The notes beneath the pieces are model-generated. The model saw nothing but the letters and a program-made list of their open reading frames with translations. It was not told the DNA's origin and made no database searches. Shown here piece after piece: positions 1 through 9,414 of a stretch of 64,000 bases of DNA (position 1 is its first letter; every line of letters starts with the position of its first letter). Source of the DNA: Streptomyces lacrimifluminis (GTDB lineage Bacteria > Actinomycetota > Actinomycetes > Streptomycetales > Streptomycetaceae); assembly GCF_014646095.1 (NCBI RefSeq), contig NZ_BMMU01000005.1, positions 169,248-233,247 on the forward strand, given 5' to 3'. The translations under genes and the position numbers were made by a program.

Positions 1-315
1 GACCGGGTTGAGGGAGGACAGGGCGTCCTGGAAGATCATCGCCATCCGGGCGCCCCGGACCTTGCGGCGCTCCTCCTCCTTGAAGGTGAGCAGGTCCTTG
101 CCCTGGAAGAGGATCTCGCCGCCGGTGATCTTCCCGGGCGGGGTGTCCAGGATGCCCATGACCGCCTGGGCCGTCACCGACTTGCCGGAGCCGGACTCGC
201 CGAGCACGGCGAGGGTCTCGCCCGCGTCCACGCTGTAGGTGACGCCGTTGACGGCCTTGGCGACCCCGTCCCGGGTTCTGAACTCCACGTGGAGGTCGCG
301 TACTTCGAGGAGCAT
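1..315 (-). CDS. Oligopeptide/dipeptide ABC transporter ATPase, DppD-type (N-terminal part, runs off window)
   Basis: The reverse strand encodes about 105 residues beginning MLLEVRDLHVEFRT. A Walker A motif (GESGSGKS) lies near residue 40 and the MIFQDALSSLNP Q-loop segment near residue 95, as in nucleotide-binding subunits of Opp/Dpp importers. It would hydrolyse ATP at the inner membrane face to power the adjoining permeases. The ATG at 315 is chosen because GAGGTGA sits about 8 nt upstream; a GTG at 327 overlapping the previous stop (GTGA) is an alternative that adds four residues. It is the last visible gene of a leftward operon with two permeases and a binding protein. The C-terminal half lies outside the window. 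Confidence 0.9.
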   Translation of the reverse strand, partial: MLLEVRDLHVEFRTRDGVAKAVNGVTYSVDAGETLAVLGESGSGKSVTAQAVMGILDTPPGKITGGEILFQGKDLLTFKEEERRKVRGARMAMIFQDALSSLNPV

Positions 316-323
316 GGCGCCGG

Positions 324-1319
324 TCACCTCAGCTTCGGGTCGAGGGCGTCGCGCACCGCGTCGCCGAGCATGATGAACGCGAGCACGGTGACCGCGAGCG
401 CTCCGGACGGCCACAGGAGGGCGTGCGGGGCGTTGCGGATGTACGGGGAGGCCGCGCTGATGTCGATGCCCCAGGAGACGGTGGGCGGCTTCAGACCGAC
501 GCCCAGGTACGACAGGGTGGCCTCCAGCGCGATGTACGTACCGAGCGCGATGGTCGCCACGACGATCACGGGCGCCACGGCGTTGGGCGTGATGTGGCGC
601 AGCAGCATGCGGGAGTTGGACGCGCCGAGGGCGCGCGCCGCCTGGACGTAGTCGTTCTGTTTGGCGGTGATGACCGAGCCGCGGGCGATCCGGGAGATCT
701 GCGGCCAGCCGAGCAGCACCATGAACCCGATGACCGGCCAGACCGTCGAGCTGGTCACCACGGAGAGCAGGACCAGGCCGCCGAGGACGACCGGGATCGC
801 GAAGAAGACGTCGGTGATCCGGGACAGCACCGAGTCCCAGGTCCCGCCGAAGAACCCGGCGAGCCCGCCGAGGACGGACCCGAGGACCGCGACCCCGAGC
901 GTGGCGCAGACGCCGACCGTGACGGACGTACGGGCACCGTAGACCGTGCGCGTGTAGACGTCGCAGCCCTGGCCGTCGTAGCCGAAGGGATGGCCGGGGC
1001 CGGAACTCTTCTGGGCGTTGGCGAGGTCGCACTTCAACGGGTTGCCGGAGGCGATCAGCGAGGGCCAGATCGAGATGATCACCAGGAAGAGGATGATCAG
1101 CCCGGAGACGATGAAGACGGGGTTGCGGCGCAGGTCGAGCCAGGCGTCGGACCAGAGGGAGCGAGGTTTGTCGGCCGGGTCCCCTCCTGGCCCGGCGCCC
1201 GGCCCCTTCTCCAAGGTCTCCGCCTCGCTGGTGGCGAGGTCCATGGCGCCGCCCATGCCGGTCGCGGCCATGGCGCCCTCGGGTGCGCCTCTGTCGCCCG
1301 TGGACTGGGGTTCAGGCAT
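324..1319 (-). CDS. ABC transporter permease, DppC/OppC family
   Basis: 331 aa. A cytoplasmic N-terminal extension rich in Gly/Ala/Glu (residues 1-65) precedes a first membrane segment at about 69-90, a periplasmic loop with a Cys pair, and further helices. The ATPase-contacting EAA loop is recognisable at about 223-243 (DYVQAARALGASNSRMLLRH). This is the second half of the heterodimeric channel of a peptide importer. The start overlaps the stop of the upstream permease gene by 8 nt, so the two are translationally coupled. The 60-residue N-terminal extension is longer than in most OppC proteins but is common in Streptomyces homologues. Confidence 0.93.
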   Translation of the reverse strand: MPEPQSTGDRGAPEGAMAATGMGGAMDLATSEAETLEKGPGAGPGGDPADKPRSLWSDAWLDLRRNPVFIVSGLIILFLVIISIWPSLIASGNPLKCDLANAQKSSGPGHPFGYDGQGCDVYTRTVYGARTSVTVGVCATLGVAVLGSVLGGLAGFFGGTWDSVLSRITDVFFAIPVVLGGLVLLSVVTSSTVWPVIGFMVLLGWPQISRIARGSVITAKQNDYVQAARALGASNSRMLLRHITPNAVAPVIVVATIALGTYIALEATLSYLGVGLKPPTVSWGIDISAASPYIRNAPHALLWPSGALAVTVLAFIMLGDAVRDALDPKLR

Positions 1320-2235
1320 AGCGGATCCTCGGGTCGAGTACGGCGTACAGGAGGTCGACGAGCAGGTTGGCGACCAGGAAGACGAGGACGAGGACGGTCA
1401 CGAAGCCGACGACCGTCTGGGTGTTCTGGCGGAGGATGCCCTGGTAGAGCTGGTAGCCGACGCCGTGGATGTTGAAGATCCGCTCGGTGACGATCGCCCC
1501 GCCCATCAGCGCGCCGATGTCCGTGCCGATGAAGGTGACCACGGGGATGAGCGAGTTGCGCAGGAGGTGGCGGGTGATCACCCGGCGCCGGGGCAGACCC
1601 TTGGCGACCGCTGTACGGACGTAGTCGGAGCGTCTGTTCTCGGCGATGGACGTGCGGGTCAGGCGGGTCACGTAGGCCAGCGAGACGGAGGCCAGGACCA
1701 GGCCCGGCACGATCAGTTCGTCGAAGGTGGCGTCCGTCGACACGGAGGGCTTGATCCAGCCCCACTCGACGCCCAGCAGCAGCTGGAGCAGGAGACCGGT
1801 GACGAAGGTCGGCACCGAGATGACGACCAGGGTGACCAGGAGGACGCCGGTGTCGACGGGCCTGCCTCGGCGCAGGCCCGTGATCACGCCCAGGGTGATG
1901 CCGATGACGATCTCGAAGAACACGGCGACGACGGTGAGACGGATGGTGACGGGGAAAGCCGTCGACATCAGCTCGGTGACCTTCTGGCCGTTGAAGGCGG
2001 TGCCGAAGTCGCCGGTGAAGACGTTGCCCATGTAGGTCAGGTATTGCTGCCACACGGGCTTGTCGAGGCCGAACTCCTTGCGGAGCTGGGCGGCCGTGGC
2101 CGGGTCGCACTGCCGGTCGCCGCAGAGGCCGGCGATGGGGTCGCCCATCACGTTCACCATCAGGAAGATCAACAGTGTGGCGCCGATGAAGACCGGGATC
2201 ATCTGCAGCAGACGCCGGATCACATACCGTCCCAT
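1312..2235 (-). CDS. ABC transporter permease, DppB/OppB family
   Basis: 307 aa, the usual length. It opens with the classic OppB start (MGRYVIRRLLQMIPVFIGAT), a first TM helix, and an extracellular domain with the family element DKPVWQQYLTYMGNVFTGDFG. Five more helices follow, and the EAA loop is visible as DYVRTAVAKGLPRRRVITRH. It pairs with the DppC protein encoded immediately downstream. A short 54-nt gap separates it from the binding-protein gene upstream, which fits one leftward operon of binding protein, B, C and D. Confidence 0.94.
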   Translation of the reverse strand: MGRYVIRRLLQMIPVFIGATLLIFLMVNVMGDPIAGLCGDRQCDPATAAQLRKEFGLDKPVWQQYLTYMGNVFTGDFGTAFNGQKVTELMSTAFPVTIRLTVVAVFFEIVIGITLGVITGLRRGRPVDTGVLLVTLVVISVPTFVTGLLLQLLLGVEWGWIKPSVSTDATFDELIVPGLVLASVSLAYVTRLTRTSIAENRRSDYVRTAVAKGLPRRRVITRHLLRNSLIPVVTFIGTDIGALMGGAIVTERIFNIHGVGYQLYQGILRQNTQTVVGFVTVLVLVFLVANLLVDLLYAVLDPRIRYA

Positions 2236-2289
2236 GAGGGCTCCGGAGATAGTGGGGGCGGGCGCTCCGGGAAACCCGCCCCCGGCGGC

Positions 2290-3936
2290 TCAGCTGACCT
2301 TGATCTCGCTGTACACGGGCAGGCTGAACGGGCTCAGGGCCACGTTCGAGAGGCGCTCCGAGTAGCCGGCACTGCCGTTCTGGTACCAGAGCGGGATGGC
2401 GCCCATGTCGTCCCGCAGCACCTCCTCGGCCTGCTGGAACAGGTCGACGGCCTTGGCCTGGTCGGTCTCCGCGTTGGCCTCGTCGACGAGCTTGTCGAAC
2501 TCCTTGTTGGTCCACTTGCCGTCGTTGGAGGAGGCGTTGGTGTAGTAGAGCGGCTGGAGGAAGTTCTGGATGAGCGGGTAGTCCATCTGCCAGCCGGCCC
2601 GGAACGGGCCCGACATCTTGGACTGCGTGATCTGGTTGCGGAAGTCGGCGAAGGTGCCGACCGGGTTGGCGACGCAGGCCTTGTCGTTGTCGAGCACGTT
2701 GTTGACGCTGTTGCAGACCGCGTCGACCCACTGCTTGTGCGAGCCGGAGTCCGCGTTGTACGAGATCTTGACCTGGCCGCCGGGGAACCCGCCGCCCTCC
2801 TCGATGAGCTTCTTGGCCTCCTCGGGGTCGTACTCGCAGGCGTCGCCGCACAGGTCCGCCTTGAAGCCGCCCTCCTCGCCGAGGACGGGTGAGGTCCAGT
2901 CGCCGGCGGGGGTGCGGGTCTTCTGGAAGATGGTGTCGGTGATCTGCTCGCGGTTGATCGCGCGGGAGAGTCCGGTGCGGACCTTCTCCATGCCGGGCTT
3001 GGCCCAGTCCTTGTCGTAGAACGGGAAGGCGAGGGTCTGGATGATGCCGGCGGGGGTGTTGATGTACCGGTCACCGAGGTCGCTCTTGACGTTCCCCAGC
3101 TGGGCGGCGGGCACGTCGTCGACGAGGTCGAGGTTGCCGGCCATCAGGTCGGTGTAGGCGGTGTTGTTGTCGGTGTAGACCTTGAGGTCGACGCCGCCGT
3201 TCCGGGCCTTGTCCGTTCCGGAGTAGGCGTCCCACTTCCGCAGGGACATCTGCGAGCCCTTGGTGTACGAGTCGATCGCGTACGGGCCGTTGCCGACGGG
3301 CTTGCTCACCCAGGCCGCGTGGTCCTTGAAGAAGGCCTGGGGCAGCGGCGAGAAGGCCGCGTAGCCGAGGGTGTCGGGGAAGGTCGAGAACTTCTGGTTG
3401 AGCTTGACGGTGAAGGTGTTGGTGCCGGTCACCACGAGCCCGGAGAGGGTGTCGGCGGTCTGCTTGCTGCCGTCCTCGGGGTGCGCCTTGTCGTAGCCGT
3501 CGATGTAGCCGAAGAAGTAGGCGTTCTTCTGGTTGTTCTTCAGGCTGGCGCCGTAGTTCCAGGCGTCGACGAACGACTTGGCGGTGACGGCCTCGCCGTT
3601 GCTGAACTTCCAGCCGTCCTTGATGGTGACGGTGAAGTTCTGCGAGTCGGTCGTCTCGATCTTCTCGGCCATCATGTCGTTGGCCTTGCCGGTCCTGGCG
3701 TCGTACCGCTTCAGTCCGCGGAAGATCATGTCGAGGACCTTGCCGCCCTGCACCTCGTTCGTGTTGGCGGGCTCCAGCGGGTTCTGCGGGTCGCCCCAGG
3801 ACGAGCTGAGGATGCCGGAGCCGTCACCGGTGCCGCTGCCGCCACCGCTGTCGTCGTCACCGCCCCCGCAGGCGGTCGCCGTGAGGGCTACCGCCACCGC
3901 GCATGCGGCCCATCGGGCGTGCGTGGCTCCACGCAT
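2290..3936 (-). CDS. Peptide-binding lipoprotein of an ABC importer (SBP family 5)
   Basis: 548 aa. The N-terminus is a lipoprotein signal: basic MRGATHARW, a hydrophobic Ala/Val stretch, then TATAC with the lipidation Cys at about residue 23 and a Gly/Asp/Ser linker. The mature part has family 5 solute-binding hallmarks: a tripartite periplasmic fold, the YDARTGK and TDSQNFTVTIKDGWKFSNGEAV-type element split by Gly turns, and a C-terminal IPLWYQNGSAGYSERL segment. It should capture peptides outside the membrane for the permeases encoded downstream. As first gene of the leftward operon, its promoter lies in the 280-bp divergent spacer. Confidence 0.93.
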   Translation of the reverse strand: MRGATHARWAACAVAVALTATACGGGDDDSGGGSGTGDGSGILSSSWGDPQNPLEPANTNEVQGGKVLDMIFRGLKRYDARTGKANDMMAEKIETTDSQNFTVTIKDGWKFSNGEAVTAKSFVDAWNYGASLKNNQKNAYFFGYIDGYDKAHPEDGSKQTADTLSGLVVTGTNTFTVKLNQKFSTFPDTLGYAAFSPLPQAFFKDHAAWVSKPVGNGPYAIDSYTKGSQMSLRKWDAYSGTDKARNGGVDLKVYTDNNTAYTDLMAGNLDLVDDVPAAQLGNVKSDLGDRYINTPAGIIQTLAFPFYDKDWAKPGMEKVRTGLSRAINREQITDTIFQKTRTPAGDWTSPVLGEEGGFKADLCGDACEYDPEEAKKLIEEGGGFPGGQVKISYNADSGSHKQWVDAVCNSVNNVLDNDKACVANPVGTFADFRNQITQSKMSGPFRAGWQMDYPLIQNFLQPLYYTNASSNDGKWTNKEFDKLVDEANAETDQAKAVDLFQQAEEVLRDDMGAIPLWYQNGSAGYSERLSNVALSPFSLPVYSEIKVS

Positions 3937-4216
3937 GGAGTGCCTCCAGTTCAGTGCGCCGTACCGTTACCGGCCAATATCGGTTGATAGCACCCATAGC
4001 GCACGTCTACTCGGCCCGTCCGTGTTTTCCTCCCGCTTTGGTCATGGCCGTCCAAAGCTGACCCACGTGGCGCACCAGCCCTGGGTCAAAGGACAAAAGT
4101 CCAGATCAAAGGCGTCATGGAAACATTGACGCCGACTGAACCAGCGCTGAAAAGTCGCGTTCAGCCCGCTGTTCTGCTGTACGCGGGGCCCCTCACCACT
4201 CCGGGCCTGGAGCACC
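3937..4216. promoter_or_regulatory. Divergent intergenic region between two peptide-importer operons
   Basis: 280 bp without a supported ORF, separating two divergently transcribed ABC operons, so it should hold both promoters. On the minus side an SD-like CTGGAGG lies just upstream of the binding-protein start. On the plus side a TTGACG box (4126-4131) resembles a -35 hexamer, but I see no convincing -10 at the right distance. No clear operator palindrome was found. Confidence 0.5.
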
Positions 4217-5245
4217 ATGACCTCGCCTCTGTCTTCCGCCACCGCACCCCGGGTGACGGCCGATCCCGGCGCCGTACCGCCGACGCCGTCCGCGCCGGTC
4301 CGCGGCGGCACCGGCCGCTCGCCGGGGCGGATCGCCTGGCTGCGCTTCCGACGCGACCGCACCGGCGTCGTCTCGGCCGTCGTGGTCGTGCTGTTCTTCG
4401 TGGCGGGCATCGCGGCCCCGCTGATCGCCACGGTCTACGGCAAGGACCCGTACACGACCTACGGCCAGAACGGCACCGGTCTGCTGAACGAGTTCGGGTT
4501 CCCGATCCGGCCCAACGGCGGGATCAGCGGCGACTTCTGGTTCGGGGTCGAGCCGCAGCTCGGCCGGGACGTCTTCACCCTGCTGCTCTACGGCATCCGC
4601 AACTCGCTGCTCATCGCCACGGTGACGACCGTGCTGGTCACCCTGTTCGGCATCGCCGTGGGTCTCACGGCCGGTTATCTGGGCGGGCGGATCGACGGCT
4701 TCGTCGGCCGGGTCATCGACATCCTGCTGGCGTTCCCCTCCACCCTGTTCTTCATCGCCTTCTGGCCGGTGATGATCTCCGTCTTCGTGTCGCCGGAGGA
4801 GAACACCCCGACCTGGCTGACCGTCGTCAGCCTCATCTCCGTGATGACCGCGTTCGGCTGGGCGCCCATCGCCCGGCTGCTGCGCGGTGAGGTACTCGCC
4901 CTGCGCGAGCGGGAGTTCGTGGAGTCCGCCAAGGTCACCGGCGCCTCCCCGGCCCGGATCATCTTCCGGGAGCTGCTGCCCAACCTGTGGACCCCGATCC
5001 TCATCCAGGCCACCCTCGCGCTGCCCATGTACGTCACCACCGAGGCGGCGCTCGCCTTCCTCGGGGTCGGGCTCAGCGACCCCACGCCCGACTGGGGCGT
5101 GATGATCCAGCGCGGGGCGCAGGTCTACCAGAACGACATCACCTACATGCTCTTCCCCGGCCTGTCGATGGTGATCTTCGTGATCGCCTTCAACCTCCTC
5201 GGCGACTCCGTGCGCGACGCACTGGACCCGAAGACCAGGCGCTGA
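4217..5245 (+). CDS. ABC transporter permease, DppC/OppC family
   Basis: 342 aa. A polar N-terminal tail (about 45 residues) precedes TM1 (VVVLFFVAGIAAPLIATVYG). The protein keeps the OppC domain order, with the sequence GRDVFTLLLYGIRNSLLIA before TM2 and the EAA loop REFVESAKVTGASPARIIFR near residues 233-252. The C-terminus DALDPKTRR is the usual OppC ending. It is the first gene of a rightward operon in the unusual order C, binding protein, B, D. The other start possible at 4117 lies in a different frame and is a shadow. Confidence 0.93.
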   Translation: MTSPLSSATAPRVTADPGAVPPTPSAPVRGGTGRSPGRIAWLRFRRDRTGVVSAVVVVLFFVAGIAAPLIATVYGKDPYTTYGQNGTGLLNEFGFPIRPNGGISGDFWFGVEPQLGRDVFTLLLYGIRNSLLIATVTTVLVTLFGIAVGLTAGYLGGRIDGFVGRVIDILLAFPSTLFFIAFWPVMISVFVSPEENTPTWLTVVSLISVMTAFGWAPIARLLRGEVLALREREFVESAKVTGASPARIIFRELLPNLWTPILIQATLALPMYVTTEAALAFLGVGLSDPTPDWGVMIQRGAQVYQNDITYMLFPGLSMVIFVIAFNLLGDSVRDALDPKTRR

Positions 5246-5350
5246 ACAGCAGCGCCCCCATCACCGCCCCGCACCGGCCTCGCACCGCCCCGCAGGAAAT
5301 CCGGAACCACCGGGAAACACCCCTTCTCCCTGATTCAGGCAGGACACCCC

Positions 5351-7135
5351 ATGTCTCTCTCCCGCAGAAACTTCGTCATAGCCACCTCGGTAGCCGCCGG
5401 CGGCTCCATGGTCCTGTCCGCGTGCAGCAGCGGTGGCGGGGGCGGCGGTACGTCGGGGGGCGGCGACGCGGCCGGAACCGGCAAGTACTCGTCGGTCACC
5501 ATCGGCACCAAGGAGGACTCCACCGGGCCCGCGCCGGAGATCCCGGGGGCGAGGAAGGGCGGCACGATCCGGCCGATCGGCCCGCAGGACTTCTCGCACC
5601 TCGACCCGCAGCGCATCTACTACTCGTGGAACTCCGAGGTCGGCAACCTCTACATCCGCTGCCTGACCGGCTACCGCGTCGACGGCGGCGCGATGAAGCT
5701 CGTCGGCGACCTCGCCACCGACACCGGCACCATGGCGGACGGCGGCAAGACCTGGACCTTCACCCTGAAGGACGGGCTGAAGTGGGAGGACGGCAGCGAG
5801 CTGACCGTCGACGACGTACGGCACGGCATCGAGCGCGGTTTCGCGAGCTTCACCACCGAGGGTGCCACCTACCTCCAGGCCGCGCTGACCGGCACCAACG
5901 ACTTCCGCTCGGTCTACAAGGGCCCGTACAGCGGCAAGCACCTCGACTCGGTCGTCACGGACACCGCGAAGAAGACGATCACCTTCCACCTCAAGACGGC
6001 CCGCCCGGACCTCAACTGGACGCTGGCCATGCAGTCGTACGGAGCGGTGTCCGCCAAGCACGACACCAAGGAGAAGTACGACAAGGACCCGTTCTCCTGC
6101 GGGCCCTACCGGCTCTCCCAGCACTCCGTCGACAAGTCGCTGACGATGGTCCGCAACACCCACTGGGACCCGGCGACCGACCCGATCCGCAACGCCTACC
6201 CGGACTCGTTCGCCTTCGAGTTCGGTCCGGAGTCCCTCCAGAGCACCGACCGGCTGATCGCGGACTCCGGGACCGACCAGTACGCGGTGATGGCGTACAG
6301 CGGAGTACCCGCCGAGCGCATCCAGAAGGTACTGACGACGCCCGCGCTGAAGAGCCGTACCGTCGACGGACTGCTGACGGGCCTGTACTACTACGCCATC
6401 AACTGCAGGCGGATCACCGACCTGAAGGTCCGGCAGGCGCTCAACTACGCCTGGCCGTTGCAGCAGATCCGGACCATCTACGGGGGTCCCTCCGCCGGCG
6501 ACTACGCGACGACGATCCTCGGCCCGGACATGGCGGGCCGGGTGAAGTTCGACGTCTACGGCAAGCTGACGAAGCCACAGGGCGACACCGCGAAGGCCAA
6601 GGCGCTGCTGAAGGAGGCCGGCAAGCTCGGCCAGAAGATCGTCTACACCTACCCGCAGGGCGGCAACGACGCCTACGAGAAGACGAAGGTCGTCATCGCC
6701 AACGCCCTGAAGGAGGCGGGCTTCGACCCGGTGATCAAGCCGGTGGAGTCGACCAGCTACTACGACCAGATCCAGCAGGTCGACAACTCCTTCGACGTGA
6801 TGTGGTTCGGCTGGTCCCCCGACTGGCCCACCGGCTACACCATGCTCCAGCCCCTCTTCGACGGACGGACGATCGCCAACGGCGCGAACAACGTCTCGCA
6901 GCTGAAGGTGAACTGGGTCGACGCGGCGATCGACAAGGCCGCCTCCCTCACCGACCCGACGAAGGCCAACGCGGCGTGGGCGGCGCTGGACAAGGAGCTC
7001 ATGGAGAAGGAGGCACCGATCATCCCCGAGACGTATCAGCGCCGCTTCTATCTGTACGGCAGCAAGGTCGGCGGTGCCGAGTACGACCCGTTGAACTCGT
7101 CGTTCGTGCTCTACAAGTTGTACGCGAAGTCGTAG
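5351..7135 (+). CDS. Peptide-binding lipoprotein of an ABC importer, Tat-type signal (SBP family 5)
   Basis: 594 aa. The N-terminus MSLSRRNFVIATSVAAGG carries a twin-arginine SRRNF motif followed by a lipobox (VLSAC, Cys at about 25) and a Gly/Ser linker, so it is probably exported folded by Tat and then lipidated. The mature domain is a family 5 peptide/nickel-type binding protein (HLDPQRIYYSWNSEVGNLY, NTHWDPATDPIRNAYPD). The gene lies 105 bp after the DppC gene and before DppB, so it is the receptor of this importer. It shares little with the binding protein of the divergent operon, suggesting different peptides. Confidence 0.93.
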   Translation: MSLSRRNFVIATSVAAGGSMVLSACSSGGGGGGTSGGGDAAGTGKYSSVTIGTKEDSTGPAPEIPGARKGGTIRPIGPQDFSHLDPQRIYYSWNSEVGNLYIRCLTGYRVDGGAMKLVGDLATDTGTMADGGKTWTFTLKDGLKWEDGSELTVDDVRHGIERGFASFTTEGATYLQAALTGTNDFRSVYKGPYSGKHLDSVVTDTAKKTITFHLKTARPDLNWTLAMQSYGAVSAKHDTKEKYDKDPFSCGPYRLSQHSVDKSLTMVRNTHWDPATDPIRNAYPDSFAFEFGPESLQSTDRLIADSGTDQYAVMAYSGVPAERIQKVLTTPALKSRTVDGLLTGLYYYAINCRRITDLKVRQALNYAWPLQQIRTIYGGPSAGDYATTILGPDMAGRVKFDVYGKLTKPQGDTAKAKALLKEAGKLGQKIVYTYPQGGNDAYEKTKVVIANALKEAGFDPVIKPVESTSYYDQIQQVDNSFDVMWFGWSPDWPTGYTMLQPLFDGRTIANGANNVSQLKVNWVDAAIDKAASLTDPTKANAAWAALDKELMEKEAPIIPETYQRRFYLYGSKVGGAEYDPLNSSFVLYKLYAKS

Positions 7136-7325
7136 GCGGTTCTTTTGCTGGGGGCCAGTGGGGGCTGGTCGCGCCCCGCGGCGGAGCCGCACATCGATAC
7201 AGCCCCGCGCCCCTTCGGGGGCGCCCCCCTACGGGCCGCCCCATCCCGCCCACCCGACCACTCCGGCATCGGTCACCGCCCATCAGGGACCGGTGCCGGG
7301 GGTTCCGCCAGGGAATCCGATCGCC

Positions 7326-8309
7326 ATGTTCCGCTTCATCCTCCGCCGGACGCTCAGCGCGCTGATGATCCTCCTCGTCATCAGCGCGATCACCTTCGTC
7401 CTCTTCTACGTCGCCCCGCGCGACCCGGCCCGCAGCGCCTGCGGCAAGCTCTGCACGCCGGAGACGCTCGCGCTCGTCCGTCGCAACCTGGGCATCGACG
7501 AACCGCTGCCGGTGCAGTACTGGCACTGGCTGGCGGGTGTGTTCGTGGGCCGCGACTACACCGGCCTCGGGCACTGCGCGGCGCCCTGCCTCGGCTACTC
7601 GTTCACCAACCACGAACCGGTCCTCGGCCTGATCACCAACCGCTTCCCCACCACGCTCTCCCTCGCGCTGGGCAGCACGGTGGTGTTCGTGGTCCTCGGC
7701 GTCGGTACGGGCATGCTCGCGGCGGTGAAGCAGGGCCGGGCCCTGGACAAGATCGCGTCGTCGGTCTCGCTGATCGGCTCGTCCCTGCAGATCTACATCG
7801 TCGGCGTGGTGGCCATGTACTACCTCTCCGACCAGTGGGGCATCCTCCCCCGCCCCCAGGACAGCGTCGGCTTCACCCAGGATCCGGCGGCCTGGTTCAA
7901 GGGCCTGCTGCTGCCCTGGTTCGTCCTCGCGATCATCTTCACCGCCAACTACACCCGGATGACCCGCTCCCAGCTCGTGGAGACCCTCGCCGAGGACTAC
8001 GTCCGTACGGCCCGCGCCAAGGGTCTGTCCCGCCGCACGGTGTTCTTCCGGTTCGCCTGGCGGGGCGCGATGGGCCCGATCGTCACGATCCTGGGCCTGG
8101 ACATCGGCTATCTGCTCGGCGGCGCGATCATCACGGAGGAGACCTTCGGTCTGCACGGCATCGGCGCCCTGTCCATCAAGGCGGTACGGGACAACGACCT
8201 GCCGCTGCTGCTGGGGGTGGTCCTGGTGGCCGCGGCGGCGATCGTCGTGGCGAACATCGTGGTGGACGCGGTGTACGCGCTGATCGACCCGCGGATCAGG
8301 CTGGCGTAG
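7326..8309 (+). CDS. ABC transporter permease, DppB/OppB family
   Basis: 327 aa when started at the ATG at 7326 (MFRFILRRTLSALMILLVIS), which places the hydrophobic first helix at the N-terminus as in all OppB proteins. The longer open frame upstream encodes Pro/Gly-rich sequence of no family character. An unusual insertion with Cys residues (CGKLCTPE, GHCAAPCLGY) lies in the first extracellular loop. The EAA loop is DYVRTARAKGLSRRTVFFRF. It ends 10 nt before the ATPase gene, so the two are probably cotranscribed. Confidence 0.93.
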   Translation: MFRFILRRTLSALMILLVISAITFVLFYVAPRDPARSACGKLCTPETLALVRRNLGIDEPLPVQYWHWLAGVFVGRDYTGLGHCAAPCLGYSFTNHEPVLGLITNRFPTTLSLALGSTVVFVVLGVGTGMLAAVKQGRALDKIASSVSLIGSSLQIYIVGVVAMYYLSDQWGILPRPQDSVGFTQDPAAWFKGLLLPWFVLAIIFTANYTRMTRSQLVETLAEDYVRTARAKGLSRRTVFFRFAWRGAMGPIVTILGLDIGYLLGGAIITEETFGLHGIGALSIKAVRDNDLPLLLGVVLVAAAAIVVANIVVDAVYALIDPRIRLA

Positions 8310-8319
8310 GGGGACTTCG

Positions 8320-9366
8320 GTGACCTTAGTGCCTGATCCCCCGCGCGAACCCTTCCTGTCCGTACGGGACCTGAAGGTGCACTTCACCACCGACGACGCT
8401 GTGGTGAGAGCCGTGGACGGCCTGTCCTTCGACGTCGAGCGCGGCCGGACCCTGGGCATCGTCGGCGAGTCCGGCTCGGGCAAGTCGGTGACGAACCTGG
8501 CGATCCTGGGCCTGCACGACCGCACACGCACGACGCTGTCCGGCGAGATCGTCCTGGACGGCACGGAGTTGCTGACCTCGCGGGAACGAGAACTGGAGAA
8601 ACTCCGCGGCAGCAGGATGGCGATGATCTTCCAGGACGCGCTGGCGTCCCTGTCGCCGTTCCACACGGTGGGCCGGCAGATCGCGGAGACGTACGCCAAG
8701 CACACGGGCGCGTCCAGGAGGGAGTCCAGGGCACGCGCGGTGGAGATGCTGAGGCGGGTCGGCATCCCACAGCCGACACTCCGCGCCGACGACTACCCCC
8801 ACCAGTTCTCCGGCGGTATGCGCCAACGGGCCATGATCGCCATGGCGTTGGTGTGCGACCCCGAACTCCTGATCGCCGACGAGCCGACGACTTCCCTGGA
8901 CGTCACGGTGCAGGCCCAGATCATGGACCTGCTGGGGGACCTCCAGCAGGAGTTCGGCACCTCGATCGTCTTCATCACGCACGACCTGGGCGTCATCTCC
9001 CGTGTGGCGGACGACATCCTGGTGATGTACGCGGGCCGGGCGGTGGAGCGAGGCACCCGGGCCGAGGTCCTGAGGGCACCCCAACACCCGTACACCTGGG
9101 GCCTGTTGGACTCGATGCCGACACTGCGCGCCCCGGTGGACGTCCCCCTGTCCCCGATCCCGGGCACTCCCCCGTCGCTCCTCGACCCGCTCCCGGGCTG
9201 CCGCTTCCGCCCGCGCTGCGCGTTCACCGAGCAGGTCCCGACGGACCGCTGCGCGACCGAGCGCCCGCTCCTGCCCCGTACGCCCGCCCATGGCGCGGCC
9301 TGCCATCTGACGCGGGTGCAGCGCACGGAGTTCCACGCGGACTACGTCACCGCGCAGGTCTGCTGA
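8320..9366 (+). CDS. Oligopeptide ABC transporter ATPase, DppD/OppD-type
   Basis: 348 aa, GTG start preceded by GTAGGGGGA. Walker A GESGSGKS is near residue 53, signature FSGGMRQR near 164, Walker B LLIADEP just after, and the H-loop FITHDLG follows. The C-terminal oligopeptide-transporter domain contains LPGCRFRPRCAF, typical of OppD/OppF. No partner OppF gene follows: the next host gene was the convergent VOC gene now split by the prophage. It is closely similar along its length to the ATPase at 56,118-57,179, pointing to a paralogous duplication. It may share an OppF subunit encoded elsewhere, such as the one at 54,995. Confidence 0.94.
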   Translation: MTLVPDPPREPFLSVRDLKVHFTTDDAVVRAVDGLSFDVERGRTLGIVGESGSGKSVTNLAILGLHDRTRTTLSGEIVLDGTELLTSRERELEKLRGSRMAMIFQDALASLSPFHTVGRQIAETYAKHTGASRRESRARAVEMLRRVGIPQPTLRADDYPHQFSGGMRQRAMIAMALVCDPELLIADEPTTSLDVTVQAQIMDLLGDLQQEFGTSIVFITHDLGVISRVADDILVMYAGRAVERGTRAEVLRAPQHPYTWGLLDSMPTLRAPVDVPLSPIPGTPPSLLDPLPGCRFRPRCAFTEQVPTDRCATERPLLPRTPAHGAACHLTRVQRTEFHADYVTAQVC

Positions 9367-9414
9367 TCAGCCCGACTCCCCGCGCTCCACGCAGAACTCG
9401 TTGCCCTCGGGGTC
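9367..9414 (-). pseudogene. Displaced 3' end of the host VOC-family gene
   Basis: Read on the minus strand from the crossover, the codons give DPEGNEFCVERGESG and a TGA stop at 9367-9369. This is the standard C-terminus of a glyoxalase/VOC-fold protein and continues, in frame, the truncated gene at the other end of the prophage (48,533-48,892). The stop lies directly next to the stop of the convergent ATPase gene. Before integration the two parts formed one 125-codon reading frame. The fragment now has no start and is presumed untranslated. Confidence 0.88.

Noticed and set aside
1018..2892. Long open frame on the plus strand (over 600 codons)
   Set aside because: It lies opposite the permease and binding-protein genes, has Val/Glu/Asp-biased composition without family motifs, and reflects high GC third positions of the real genes.
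4117..4890. ATG-started frame ahead of the DppC permease
   Set aside because: After the first residues it is an Arg-rich out-of-frame reading of the permease gene.
5261..7192. Long minus-strand frame opposite a binding-protein gene
   Set aside because: Antisense shadow of the Tat-type binding protein; no conserved motifs and no SD.
9409..9414. Possibility that the prophage is inserted in a tRNA gene
   Set aside because: No tRNA is found at either end; a VOC gene frame is rebuilt exactly across the junctions.
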